A stretch of 59,793 bases of DNA from Ruania albidiflava DSM 18029. GTDB lineage: Bacteria > Actinomycetota > Actinomycetes > Actinomycetales > Beutenbergiaceae. Below are positions 35,056 to 43,755 of the stretch, in pieces (the first letter of the stretch is position 1; each line of letters begins with the position of its first letter). Made by a program: the position numbers and the translations under genes. Location: contig NZ_ATWL01000018.1 in the NCBI RefSeq assembly GCF_000421225.1, positions 1-59,793 on the forward strand, written 5' to 3'. The notes below the pieces were generated by a model. The model was not told where the DNA came from and did no database searches. It was given only the letters and a program-made list of their open reading frames with translations.

Positions 35056-35133
35056 CCCAGGGTTCGCGAACGCTCGCCTTTGCGGCCTGAATCGGTTCAG
35101 CAGCCGCAAAGGCGAGCGTTCGCGAACCCTGGG
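35056..35133. terminator. 78-bp near-perfect palindrome between convergent genes
   Basis: Two perfect 31-base arms (35056-35086 and 35103-35133). The 16-base centre itself contains CTGAA-TCGG-TTCAG, extending the fold. It lies two bases after one stop codon and four bases before the other, filling the whole gap between convergent genes. A bidirectional terminator is the simplest role; the length is well beyond an ordinary terminator. Confidence 0.75.
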
Positions 35134-35136
35134 GGG

Positions 35137-36408
35137 TCAGGCGCCGGCGAAGAAGGCGCCGACCATATCGCCCAGGGCGGCGGCGTCGGCGGTGTGCACG
35201 AGCTCTCGGGCGGAGTGCATGGACAGCAGCGGCGCGCCGACGTCCACGGTGCGGATGCCCAGCCGGGTGGCGGTCAGCGGACCGATGGTGGACCCGCACG
35301 GGACCGTGTTATTGGAGACGAACTCCTGGTACGGGGCGCCGGAGGCGGCCGCCAGCCGCGCCCCCAGGGCAGCACCGGTGGCGTCGGTGGCATAGCGCTG
35401 GTTGGCGTTGATCTTCAGCAGCACTCCCCCGCCGGCCGACGGCTGGTTCGCCGGGTCGTGCCGTTCCGGGTAGTTCGGGTGCACAGCGTGCCCGCAGTCG
35501 GCGGACAGGCACCAGGAGGCGGCGTAGGCCTGCCGCTGCTGGGACCGGGTGGCACCGAGGGTCTCCCCGATCCGGGTGAGCACGTCGTCCAGGACCGGGC
35601 CGGAGGCCCCGGACCGGGTCTGCGACCCGAGCTCCTCGTGGTCGAAGGCGGCGAGCACGCTGATGTGCTCGGAGCCGCCCTCGTGCGCGGCCGCGATCAT
35701 CGCCCGCACCCCCGCGTGCACGGAGAGCAGGTTGTCCATCCGCCCGGCGGCCAGCAGCTCCTCCTCGCGGCCGAACCGCGCCGGGGCCTGGGTGTCCGCA
35801 GTCAGCAGGTCGTACCCGGCGACCTCGCCGGGCTCCACCCCGGCACGGCGGGCGAGCAGACCAAGGAGGTCTCCGCCGTCACCCACTCCCCAGACGGGCT
35901 GCAGGTGCCGCTGCCGGTCCAGCACCAGGCCGTTGTTCACCTCCCGGTCCAGGTGGATCGCCAGCTGCGGGATGCGCAGCAGCGGCCCGGTGCGCACCAG
36001 GTGCTCAGTGCCGTCCCGCAGCACCAGGCGGCCGGCCAGCTCCAGCTCCCGGTCCAACCAGGAGTTCAGCAGCGGCCCGCCGTAGGCCTCCACCCCGGCC
36101 TGCAGCCACCCGTGCGACCCGGTGGAAGCTCGCGGCTTGAGCTTAAAGCCGGGTGAGTCGGTGTGCGCACCCAGCACGCGGAACGGTGTGGTCGGTCCCG
36201 CACAGGCCGGCTGCAGCCAGGCGATCAGGGCACCGTCGCGCAGCACGTAGTAGCCGCCCGGCTGCGCGGGCCAGTCCTGGTCCTCGGCCAGCGGGGTGAA
36301 CCCTTCGTCGTCCAGGCGGCGGGCGGCCTCCGCGGCCGCGTGGTAGGAGGAGGGCGAGGCGGTGATGAACGCCCCGAGGTCGTCAGTGTACTGGGCCAGG
36401 TGGTTCAT
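35137..36408 (-). CDS. M18 family aminopeptidase (aspartyl aminopeptidase type)
   Basis: A 423-residue zinc aminopeptidase that removes N-terminal acidic residues in related enzymes. Metal and catalytic motifs: LGAHTDSPGFKLKP (His, Asp), FDHEELGSQT (Glu), and the C-terminal LLSMHSARELVHTAD (His). The start block DLGAFITASPSSYHAA is typical. ATG 36408 gives normal M18 length; the open frame beyond it overlaps the divergent gene. It converges on the DUF805 gene. Confidence 0.93.
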   Translation of the reverse strand: MNHLAQYTDDLGAFITASPSSYHAAAEAARRLDDEGFTPLAEDQDWPAQPGGYYVLRDGALIAWLQPACAGPTTPFRVLGAHTDSPGFKLKPRASTGSHGWLQAGVEAYGGPLLNSWLDRELELAGRLVLRDGTEHLVRTGPLLRIPQLAIHLDREVNNGLVLDRQRHLQPVWGVGDGGDLLGLLARRAGVEPGEVAGYDLLTADTQAPARFGREEELLAAGRMDNLLSVHAGVRAMIAAAHEGGSEHISVLAAFDHEELGSQTRSGASGPVLDDVLTRIGETLGATRSQQRQAYAASWCLSADCGHAVHPNYPERHDPANQPSAGGGVLLKINANQRYATDATGAALGARLAAASGAPYQEFVSNNTVPCGSTIGPLTATRLGIRTVDVGAPLLSMHSARELVHTADAAALGDMVGAFFAGA

Positions 36409-36445
36409 GAGGCAATCCAACCACGGCGGTGCGGCCCGGCTCACG

Positions 36446-36451
36446 TAGGGT
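36446..36451 (+). promoter_or_regulatory. -10 hexamer for leaderless paralogue 1 mRNA
   Basis: TAGGGT is followed by six bases and the GTG at 36458. Confidence 0.5.
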
Positions 36452-36457
36452 GGTGCG

Positions 36458-36901
36458 GTGCCCGAACCGATCGTGGCCGCCACCGCGGCCGGTGCCTCCA
36501 CCCTGGTGAGCAGCCCGCTGATCGTGGCAGCCTCGGTCGTGGTGGTGGTGATCATGCTGGTGTTCCGGCGCATCCGTGGCCCCGAGGATCCGCTCGAGCT
36601 GGTGTTCCGGGGCGCACCGATCGGTGACGGTGTGGTGCTGGCCTGCGAGCAGGTGACCGAGGAGGACGCCGAACCCCTCCCGGGCGCTGCCAAGGGCAAG
36701 CTCCGCTACCGGATCAGCTATGAGGTGACCACTCCGCAGGGGCACGAGTACCACGGCTGGGAGGAGAAGTACCTCGCCCCGGCCGACGCGGCGACTGCGT
36801 TCAGTGTCGGCACCCGGCACCGGGTCGCCTACCGGCTCGGCAGCGACCAGGTGCGGGCCCGCACCCGCCGCCACGGCGGACCACCCGCCCGCAGGCCGTA
36901 G
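36458..36901 (+). CDS. Membrane-anchored protein, tandem paralogue 1 (unknown function)
   Basis: A 147-residue protein with one N-terminal membrane helix (PLIVAASVVVVVIMLVF) and a ~110-residue soluble domain opening FRGAPIGDGVV and closing with HGWEEKYL, RHRVAYRLGSDQVRA. The next gene encodes a clear paralogue. The domain looks like a small beta-rich DUF3592-like fold, but I cannot name it firmly. GTG start is fixed by TAGGGT six bases upstream. Confidence 0.65.
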   Translation: MPEPIVAATAAGASTLVSSPLIVAASVVVVVIMLVFRRIRGPEDPLELVFRGAPIGDGVVLACEQVTEEDAEPLPGAAKGKLRYRISYEVTTPQGHEYHGWEEKYLAPADAATAFSVGTRHRVAYRLGSDQVRARTRRHGGPPARRP

Positions 36902-36904
36902 GGT
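36899..36904 (+). promoter_or_regulatory. -10 hexamer for leaderless paralogue 2 mRNA, overlapping the previous stop codon
   Basis: TAGGGT, seven bases before GTG 36912; its TAG is the stop codon of paralogue 1. The same hexamer and near-identical following bases precede paralogue 1. Confidence 0.45.
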
Positions 36905-36911
36905 GGTCGCC

Positions 36912-37310
36912 GTGCTTGCCGAGATCGTCACTGCCAGCTCCTCCTCCGGCTCCCCGGCGGTGCTCATCATCGTCAACCTGGCGCTGTTCGCCTTGATGGT
37001 CGGGGGGATTATCCTGCTGCTGCGCGCCCGCCGGAAGCGGCGCACCACCCTGGACCCCGCGTTCCAGGGCGCACCGGTGGGTCACGGCGTGGTGACCGAC
37101 CTGCAGTACATGTACCGGAAGGTCAACGAGACGCCGCTCTACCGGATCACCTACCACGTGCACACCAAGCAGGGGCAGCAGTTTCTCGGCTGGGAGGAGA
37201 AGTACCTGCTGCGGATTTCCGAGAAGCCCCAGTTCGAGGTCGGCACCAACCACCTGGTGGCCTACCGGCCCGGCACCGACCAGGTGCGCGCCCTGCCGCC
37301 GCGGCGCTGA
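36912..37310 (+). CDS. Membrane-anchored protein, tandem paralogue 2 (unknown function)
   Basis: A 132-residue paralogue of the preceding protein: one N-terminal helix (VLIIVNLALFALMVGGIILL), then FQGAPVGHGVV, LGWEEKYLLRI and NHLVAYRPGTDQVRA align one to one with paralogue 1. An upstream in-frame start would overlap paralogue 1 deeply; GTG 36912 matches the paralogue's own start geometry. Function unknown. Confidence 0.65.
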   Translation: MLAEIVTASSSSGSPAVLIIVNLALFALMVGGIILLLRARRKRRTTLDPAFQGAPVGHGVVTDLQYMYRKVNETPLYRITYHVHTKQGQQFLGWEEKYLLRISEKPQFEVGTNHLVAYRPGTDQVRALPPRR

Positions 37311-37361
37311 CCGGAGCCACCTCCGATAGCGGCACGCTGCACGCAGACCAACCTGTGCGCC

Positions 37362-39077
37362 TCAGTCCGCCAGCGCCGCCAGCTCCTCCCGTCGCCGTTC
37401 CTGGGCCACCGGATCGGGCACCGGCACAGAGGCGAGCAGCCGCTGGGTGTAGCTGTGCTGCGGGTCGAGCAGCACGCTAGCGCTCTCCCCCAGCTCCACC
37501 GGCTCTCCGCGGTACAGGACAGCGATCCGGCGGGCGAGCATGCCGACCACGGCCAGGTCGTGGCTGATGAACAGGGCCGCGAAACCGAGCCGTTCCTGCA
37601 GCTCGGTGAACACCTCCAGCACCCGCGCCTGTACGGACACATCCAGCGCGGAGGTGGGTTCGTCGGCGATCAGCAGCTCCGGGTCCAGCGCCAGCGCCCG
37701 CGCCAGGCTGGCCCGCTGCCGCTGCCCGCCGGAGAGCTCGTGCGGGTACCGGTCGCCGAAGTGCTGCGGCAGGTGCACCGCGTCCAGCAGCGCCGCCACC
37801 CGGCTGCGCACCTCCCGCGGTGTGGCCGAGGTGTGCACCATCAGCGGTTCGGCGATGCAGTCGGCGATCGTCAGCAACGGGTTGAACGAGGTGGCCGGGT
37901 CCTGGAACACGAACCCGATCCGGGCCCGCAGCGGCCGGAACGCCCGCTCCCGAAAGCCGACCATCTCGTGCCCGAGCACCTGCAGCGACCCGCCGGTGGC
38001 GCGGGTGAGCCCGGCGATCGCCCGCCCAATCGTGGTCTTGCCGGACCCGGACTCCCCGACCAACCCGAGCACCTCCCCGGGCGCGATCTCGAACGAGGCA
38101 CCGGCCACCGCGTGGAACCCGGGCCGGCCCAACCTGCTTGGGTAGACCACGTGCAGGTCACGGGCCTGCACGAGGGGAGCTCCGCCGTCCGGCTGGGGGT
38201 CTTCCGCAGTGGCCTGCCGCTCGCCCACCCCTGCGGAGCCGGCGCGGGTCGGCAGTGCCGGTACCGCCGCCAGCAGCGCCCGGGTGTAGCTGTGCTGCGG
38301 GTCGGCGAACAGTGCCCGCGCCGGCGCCTCCTCCACCACCTTCCCCTGGTACATCACGGCCACCCGGTCGGCCAGGTCGGCGACCACGCCCATGTTGTGG
38401 GTGATCAGCACGATCGCGGTGTCGAACTCGGTGCGCACCCGGCGCAGCAGGTCCAGGATCTCCGCCTGCACCGTCACGTCCAGGGCGGTAGTCGGCTCGT
38501 CGGCCACGATCACCTTCGACCCGAGCACCAGGGCCATGGCGATGACGATGCGCTGCTTCTGGCCGCCGGAGAACTGGTGCGGGTAGTGGTCCACCCGGCT
38601 CTGCGGGTCCGGGATGCCCACCTGGCCGAGCACCTCGATCGCCTTCGCCCGGGCTGCCTTCTTCGACCGCACACCGTGCGCGCGCAGCCCTTCGGTGAGC
38701 TGCCAGCCGATCGTGTACACCGGGTTCAGCGCGGAGGAGGGTTCCTGGAACACCATCGCCGCATCGCGGCCGCGCACCTGCCGCAGCTGCGTGCCGCTGA
38801 GGGTGGTCACGTCCTGCCCGTCGAGCAGCACGGCACCCTGCACGGTCGCGGTCTCCGGCAGGAGCCCGAGGATGGACTTGCCGGTGACTGTCTTGCCCGA
38901 GCCGGACTCGCCCACCACGGCGAGCACCTCCCCGGGCCGCACGGTCAGGTCCACACCGTCCACGGCACGCACCGGATCGGCGTCGGTGGCGAACGTGATC
39001 CGCAGGTCGCGGATGTCGACGACGGCGGAGCCGCCGGTCTCGGGTGCGTCACCGGGCGCAGGGGTCCTCTGGCTCAT
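37362..39077 (-). CDS. Oligopeptide ABC transporter ATPase, two fused ATP-binding domains (DppD-DppF)
   Basis: A 571-residue protein with two complete ABC domains. Domain 1: Walker A GESGSGKTVTG (about 56-64), signature FSGGQKQRIVIAM, Walker B VIVADEPTTALD. Domain 2: Walker A GESGSGKTTIG (about 350), signature LSGGQRQRASLARAL, LLIADEPTSALD. Each carries the oligopeptide-type extension after the ABC core (YTRALLAAVPAL and YTQRLLASVPVP). DppD and DppF are separate proteins in many bacteria. ATG 39077 overlaps the previous stop by four bases (ATGA), so it is the last gene of the operon. Confidence 0.93.
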   Translation of the reverse strand: MSQRTPAPGDAPETGGSAVVDIRDLRITFATDADPVRAVDGVDLTVRPGEVLAVVGESGSGKTVTGKSILGLLPETATVQGAVLLDGQDVTTLSGTQLRQVRGRDAAMVFQEPSSALNPVYTIGWQLTEGLRAHGVRSKKAARAKAIEVLGQVGIPDPQSRVDHYPHQFSGGQKQRIVIAMALVLGSKVIVADEPTTALDVTVQAEILDLLRRVRTEFDTAIVLITHNMGVVADLADRVAVMYQGKVVEEAPARALFADPQHSYTRALLAAVPALPTRAGSAGVGERQATAEDPQPDGGAPLVQARDLHVVYPSRLGRPGFHAVAGASFEIAPGEVLGLVGESGSGKTTIGRAIAGLTRATGGSLQVLGHEMVGFRERAFRPLRARIGFVFQDPATSFNPLLTIADCIAEPLMVHTSATPREVRSRVAALLDAVHLPQHFGDRYPHELSGGQRQRASLARALALDPELLIADEPTSALDVSVQARVLEVFTELQERLGFAALFISHDLAVVGMLARRIAVLYRGEPVELGESASVLLDPQHSYTQRLLASVPVPDPVAQERRREELAALAD

Positions 39078-40084
39078 CGTTGCTCCTCCTCGTCCCGGTT
39101 CTCGATGCTCGCCCCGCCGATGGCTCGCCTGCGGATCCGCAGCCGGGGGTCGGCCAGGTCGTTCAGGCTCTCCCCCACCAGGGTCACCCCGAGCACGAGC
39201 AGCACGATCGCGGCGCCGGGGAACACGCCAGTCCACCAGATGCCGGAGGCGACGTCAGAGATGGCGCGGTTCAGGTCGTAGCCCCACTCGGCGGCCGAGG
39301 TGGGCAGGATGCCGAAGCCGAGGAAGCCGAGCCCGGCGAGGGTGAGGATGGCCTCTGAGGCGTTCAGGGTGATGATCAGCGGCAGGGACCGGGTGGCGTT
39401 GCGCAGCACGTGCCGGGACAGGATGCGGCCGGTGGGGGTGCCGATCACCTGCGCGGCCTCCACGAAGGGTTCGGCCTTCAACCGCACCGTCTCCGCGCGC
39501 ACCACCCGGAAGTACTGCGGGATGAACACCACCGTGATGGACAGCGCCGCGGCGATGATGCCGCCCCACTTGGAGGACTGGCCACCGGAGATCATGATGG
39601 AGATGACGATCGCCAGCAGCAGCGTGGGGAACGCGTAGATCGCATCGGCGATGGTCACCAGCACCCGGTCCAGCCAGCCGCCGAGGTACCCGGAGACCAG
39701 CCCGAGCAGCACCCCGAGGAATAGGGCCGCTACCACGGCGATGATCACCGTGGACAGCGCCGTTTGCGCTCCCCAGATCACCCGGGACAACACGTCGTAG
39801 CCGCCGACGGTGGTGCCCCACAGGTGCCCATCCCCTGGTGGTGCTTGCCGGGCGAAGGTGCCGGCGTCGTCGGCGAGCTGGTTATATCGGTAGGGGGCGA
39901 CCAGCGGCGCGAGCAGGGCCATCAGCACGAACAGCAGGCACAGCGCCAGGCCGGCCACCAGCATGCCGCGCTGCAGTCCCACGGACTGCCGCAGCTCACG
40001 CAGCACCGGTATCCGGGACCACGCCGGTCCGGTCCGGTCCGCCACGGGTGCCTCCGGCGGCGGGGCGGAGGTGTTCTCAGTCAT
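39074..40084 (-). CDS. Oligopeptide ABC transporter permease (DppC/OppC-like)
   Basis: A 336-residue permease with an extended hydrophilic N-terminus of about 50 residues, then OppC-type N-terminal and binding-protein-dependent transport domains. The coupling loop reads EPFVEAAQVIGTPTGRILSR. Normal for the DppC group. It overlaps the ATPase gene by four bases and follows DppB with one base between. Confidence 0.93.
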   Translation of the reverse strand: MTENTSAPPPEAPVADRTGPAWSRIPVLRELRQSVGLQRGMLVAGLALCLLFVLMALLAPLVAPYRYNQLADDAGTFARQAPPGDGHLWGTTVGGYDVLSRVIWGAQTALSTVIIAVVAALFLGVLLGLVSGYLGGWLDRVLVTIADAIYAFPTLLLAIVISIMISGGQSSKWGGIIAAALSITVVFIPQYFRVVRAETVRLKAEPFVEAAQVIGTPTGRILSRHVLRNATRSLPLIITLNASEAILTLAGLGFLGFGILPTSAAEWGYDLNRAISDVASGIWWTGVFPGAAIVLLVLGVTLVGESLNDLADPRLRIRRRAIGGASIENRDEEEQR

Positions 40085-40085
40085 C

Positions 40086-41153
40086 TCAGTACCTCACCCT
40101 CGGGTCGATCAGCGCCGCGACGACGTCCACGATGAAGTTCGTGACCGCCACGATCACTGCCAGCAGTGCCACGATGCCCTGCACGGCCACGAAGTCCCGG
40201 GCGCCCAGGTAGCGCACCAGCTCGAAACCCAGGCCCCGCCACTCGAACGTGGTCTCGGTGAGCACTGCGCCGCCGAGCATCATCGCGATCTGCATGCCCA
40301 TCACCGTGATGATCGGGATCAGAGCCGGCTTGTAGGCGTGCTTGCGCACCAGGCGGGACTCGTTCACCCCGCGGGAGCGGGCCGCGTCCACGTACTCCCG
40401 GCCCAGCGTGCCGATCACATTGGTGCGCACCAGCCGCAGGAACACCCCGGCGGTGAGCAATCCGAGCGCGATCGCCGGGAGGGCGGCGTGGGCGAGCACA
40501 TCGGAGATCAGGTCCCACCGGCCGGTGCGCAGCGCGTCGATGATGTTGATCCCGGTGGAGCCGGAGATGCGGCCGAGCACCAGCTGCACCTGCGGGGTGG
40601 CGCGGCCGGACAGGGGCAGCCAGCCCAGCCACACGGAGAACACCAGCTTCAGCAGCAGACCGGCGAAGAACACCGGGGTGGCGTAGCAGAGGATCGCGAA
40701 GATCCGCAGTACCGCGTCCGGCCACCGGTCCCGCAGGTAGGCGGCCAGCATCCCGAACGGGATCCCCACCACCAGTGCCACCACCAGGGAGAACAGCACC
40801 AGCTCCAGCGTCGCGGTGCCGTAGGTGAGAAGGATCTCCCCGATCGCCCGGTTGTCGGTCAGCGTGCGGCCGAAGTCGCCGGTGAAGGTCTGCCCGAGGT
40901 ACTCCACGTACTGCACCAGCAACGGACGGTCGTAACCCGCCTCGGCCAGCCGTTCGGCCAGCTGGTCGGGGGTCAGGCGACCCCCGACCGAGGCGCTGAT
41001 CGGGTCCCCGACCACCCGCATCAGGAAGAACACCAGGCTGACCAGGATGAAGACCGTCGGGATGATCAGCAGGAACCGGACCAGGATGTAGCGGCCCAGC
41101 CCGGTGCCGGGTGCCTTGCTGGCCCCGACGGTCCGTTCATCGGCGATCGTCAC
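40086..41153 (-). CDS. Oligopeptide ABC transporter permease (DppB/OppB-like)
   Basis: A 355-residue permease. Its first membrane helix is ILVRFLLIIPTVFILVSLVFF, followed by a large extracellular loop and five further helices. The coupling loop reads REYVDAARSRGVNESRLVRK. ATG is three bases after the binding-protein stop. Partner of the DppC-like permease. Confidence 0.93.
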   Translation of the reverse strand: MTIADERTVGASKAPGTGLGRYILVRFLLIIPTVFILVSLVFFLMRVVGDPISASVGGRLTPDQLAERLAEAGYDRPLLVQYVEYLGQTFTGDFGRTLTDNRAIGEILLTYGTATLELVLFSLVVALVVGIPFGMLAAYLRDRWPDAVLRIFAILCYATPVFFAGLLLKLVFSVWLGWLPLSGRATPQVQLVLGRISGSTGINIIDALRTGRWDLISDVLAHAALPAIALGLLTAGVFLRLVRTNVIGTLGREYVDAARSRGVNESRLVRKHAYKPALIPIITVMGMQIAMMLGGAVLTETTFEWRGLGFELVRYLGARDFVAVQGIVALLAVIVAVTNFIVDVVAALIDPRVRY

Positions 41154-41156
41154 CGG

Positions 41157-42791
41157 TCAGCGGTGCAGCGGGGCGAAGCGGAGCTTGAACGAGGCATCCA
41201 GGGTGACCCCCTCGATGTCGTTCTGCGCGACCACCACCTGCGCTCCCTGCAGGAACGGCAGGATGGGCAGGTCCTCGGCCACCGACTGTTGCACCTGCTC
41301 GATCAGCGCCGCACGCTCGTCCGGGTCCTCCGTGGTGGCCTGCTGCTGGATCAGATCGGTCACCTCGTCGTCCTCGTAGTGGTTGACCAGGAAGTTGTCC
41401 GGCAGGAAGAACGGGGTCAGGTAGGTGTCCGCATCGGAGTAGTCCGGGAACCAGCCCAGCTGGTACACCGGGTAGGCGTCCTGGGTGCGCTGGCTGTTGT
41501 ATGTGTCCCACAGGGTCTGGGAGAGCTCGACCTCGAACAGGCCGTCGGCCTCCAGCTGGCTCTCGATCATCGCGTACTCCTCGTCGGAGGAGTTGCCGTA
41601 GTGGTCGGAGTTGTACTGCAGGTTCAAGGTCACCGGGGTCTCTACACCGGCGTCGGCGAGCACCTGCTCGGCCCGATCCGGGTCCGGCCCGCCCTCACCG
41701 TCGCCGTACATCTCCAACAGCGGGTCGATGGCGCCAGTGAGGCCCTCGGGCACGAAGGAGTAGAGCGGGGTGTAGGACCCGGCGTAGATCTCCTCGGACA
41801 GCGGCTGCCGGTCGATCAGGTGTGCCATCGCCTGACGCACGGCCAGGGCCTTGTCCTGGTCGGGCTCCTCAGTCTCGGCGCCGTAGGGCATGGTGTTGAA
41901 GTTGAACACCATGTACCGCGTCTCGCCACCGGGTCCGTCGTGGATGGTGAGGTTCTCGTTCCCGGAGAGGTCCTCCAGGTCGGTCGGGCTCAGTGACCGT
42001 GCCGCCACGTCGATGCTGCCCTCCTGCACGGCGAGCTTCATCGAGGTCTCGTCGGCGTAGTAGGACAGGGTGACGCCGTCGTTCTCGGCCGGTCCGAGCA
42101 GGCCCTGATAGTCCTCGAACGGGGCGAACTGCACCAGCTCGTTCTCGTTGTAGTCGGTGATCGTGTACTGGCCGGCGAACGCGTCCCCGTCCACGATCTC
42201 CTCGGCCGGGGTGATCTCGGTGGCGGAGAACACGTCCTCGTCCAGAACCGGCCCGGCGGAGGAGGACAGCACCTGTGGGAACACCTGGTCGTCCGGGTTC
42301 TTCAGGTGGAAGGTCACGGTGAGGTCGTCGACCATCTCCACCTCCTCCAGGTTCGCCAGCAGCGAGGCTGGCCCGTTCGGGTCCGCGATGTCGACCATCC
42401 GGTCGAAGCTGAACTTCACGTCCGAGGCGGTCAGCTCGTTGCCGTTGGCGAACGTCAGGCCCTCTTTGAGAGTGACGGTGTACTCGGTGGGTGAGGTGAA
42501 ATCTGCCGATTCGGCGATGTCCGGCTCCACGTCCGGGCTGCCGTAGGGGGTGTTCATCAGGAACGGGTACACCTGCACGAACACGGCCAGGGACCCGTTG
42601 TCGTAGGCGCCGGCCGGGTCCAGGTTGAACACGGTGTCGGTGGTTCCGACGGTGATGATGCCGCCACCGCCGTCCCCGTCGCCACCGCCGTCGATGTCCT
42701 CGGTGTCGGCGCAGGCGGTGAGCGCCAGGAGGGTGGCAGCCGCGGCGGCGATCAGCCCGGTGGTGCGGCGTCGTGCACGAATGGAAGACAT
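41157..42791 (-). CDS. Peptide/solute-binding lipoprotein, family 5 (DppA/OppA-like)
   Basis: A 544-residue lipoprotein. Signal peptide with lipobox LLALTACADT, then an Asp/Gly-rich linker and the family 5 domain (FNLDPAGAYDNGSLAVFVQV, YTVTLKEGLTFANG, LNLQYNSDHYGN). Binds peptides or other solutes; ligand unknown. ATG 42791 places the signal peptide at the N-terminus. First gene of a four-gene minus-strand importer operon. Confidence 0.92.
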   Translation of the reverse strand: MSSIRARRRTTGLIAAAAATLLALTACADTEDIDGGGDGDGGGGIITVGTTDTVFNLDPAGAYDNGSLAVFVQVYPFLMNTPYGSPDVEPDIAESADFTSPTEYTVTLKEGLTFANGNELTASDVKFSFDRMVDIADPNGPASLLANLEEVEMVDDLTVTFHLKNPDDQVFPQVLSSSAGPVLDEDVFSATEITPAEEIVDGDAFAGQYTITDYNENELVQFAPFEDYQGLLGPAENDGVTLSYYADETSMKLAVQEGSIDVAARSLSPTDLEDLSGNENLTIHDGPGGETRYMVFNFNTMPYGAETEEPDQDKALAVRQAMAHLIDRQPLSEEIYAGSYTPLYSFVPEGLTGAIDPLLEMYGDGEGGPDPDRAEQVLADAGVETPVTLNLQYNSDHYGNSSDEEYAMIESQLEADGLFEVELSQTLWDTYNSQRTQDAYPVYQLGWFPDYSDADTYLTPFFLPDNFLVNHYEDDEVTDLIQQQATTEDPDERAALIEQVQQSVAEDLPILPFLQGAQVVVAQNDIEGVTLDASFKLRFAPLHR

Positions 42792-42879
42792 GGTGAGTCC
42801 CTCACGTCGATGGGAGTTGTGCTCAATGTCTAACACGGGCGTGTGGGACGGGTGAAACCCTCCCGCGCGGGTCGTCGGA

Positions 42880-43287
42880 TCAGCCGCTGATGGTCGGGCC
42901 GACCTGCTCCGGGGTGATGGCCACGATGCACCGCTGCTCCTTCGCCATCGCCGCCCGGTAGTCGTCCCAGTCCTCGTGCTCGCCGTTAGCCAGCCGGTAG
43001 TACTCGACCAGCAGGTCCATCGCCTCCGGCAAGGAGATGATCTGCACCGGGCCGGCGATCTGCACCCAGGTGCCGAAGAAGGAGTCGGGGATCGCGCACA
43101 GCCAGGCGCGTGGGTCGCGGCGCAGGTGACGCACCTTCATCGCCGTCTCCCGGGTGCTGATCAGCACCCGTCCCTCGTGCGCGACGGCGAGCACCGGCGA
43201 CTGCTGCACCTCTCCGTTGCTGCGGCGGGTGGCGAGCACGGCGTGGTGGTTGTCCCGGAGGAACTGGAGAGCGGTGTCAGTGTCCAT
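42880..43287 (-). CDS. PPOX-class (pyridoxamine 5'-phosphate oxidase-like) F420/flavin-binding protein
   Basis: A 135-residue split-barrel protein. The pattern ALQFLRDNHHAVLATRRSNG, QQSPVLAV and KVRHLRRDPRAWLCAI is typical of PPOX-class F420-dependent enzymes of actinobacteria. Which cofactor (F420, FMN or heme) cannot be told. ATG 43287 follows TACACA six bases upstream, a weaker form of the -10 seen at other genes; the longer open frame is rejected. Confidence 0.8.
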   Translation of the reverse strand: MDTDTALQFLRDNHHAVLATRRSNGEVQQSPVLAVAHEGRVLISTRETAMKVRHLRRDPRAWLCAIPDSFFGTWVQIAGPVQIISLPEAMDLLVEYYRLANGEHEDWDDYRAAMAKEQRCIVAITPEQVGPTISG

Positions 43288-43352
43288 GCCTTGTGTGTAC
43301 CACCGTGCAGCAGCACTCGCGATGTGACAGTGCCGTGGCCCGGTGCGAGGGG

Positions 43353-43739
43353 CTATGCCCGCAGACGGCGCAGCTCGTCGCGCTCTTTCGCCCGCACCGG
43401 GCGTAGCCAGGCGGGGTACAGCCACAGCGGCAGGATGTAGCGGTACCGAAGCAGCCCGCCACCGATACCGCCCACGAGGATCTCGATCAGCAGCAGGAAC
43501 ACCGGCACCATCTCGTGGAACTGCGGCAGCATCCCGATCGCGAGCAGCAGGAACAGCTGGGCGACGTAGGGGACGGCGACCAACGCGATGTGCTCCTTCG
43601 CCCACCACGGGTCATGGCCGCGGAACGGGACCGGGACGGGCCGGACCCACCAGCGCGCTGCCCGCGACGTCCCCACCCGGAACCACACCGCAAGGGCGGT
43701 CAGCCCCGCGCCGATGAGGCCGAAGATCAGCGAGGGCAT
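43353..43739 (-). CDS. Small membrane protein of unknown function
   Basis: A 128-residue protein with an N-terminal helix (IFGLIGAGLTALAVWF), a basic amphipathic stretch, two further helices (about 53-70 and 77-98) and a highly basic C-terminus. No family recognised. TACGAT lies six bases before ATG 43739, supporting the start and a leaderless transcript. Confidence 0.6.
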   Translation of the reverse strand: MPSLIFGLIGAGLTALAVWFRVGTSRAARWWVRPVPVPFRGHDPWWAKEHIALVAVPYVAQLFLLLAIGMLPQFHEMVPVFLLLIEILVGGIGGGLLRYRYILPLWLYPAWLRPVRAKERDELRRLRA

Positions 43740-43745
43740 GCGGCG

Positions 43746-43751
43746 ATCGTA
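43746..43751 (-). promoter_or_regulatory. -10 hexamer for leaderless small membrane protein mRNA
   Basis: TACGAT on the minus strand, six bases before ATG 43739. It lies just outside the 3' end of the upstream lipoprotein gene. Confidence 0.45.
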
Positions 43752-43755
43752 GCGG

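Noticed and set aside
39963-41996. A 677-codon plus-strand frame opposite the oligopeptide importer
   Set aside because: The minus-strand genes have clear permease and binding-protein motifs; this frame is Gln/His/Arg-rich without domains.
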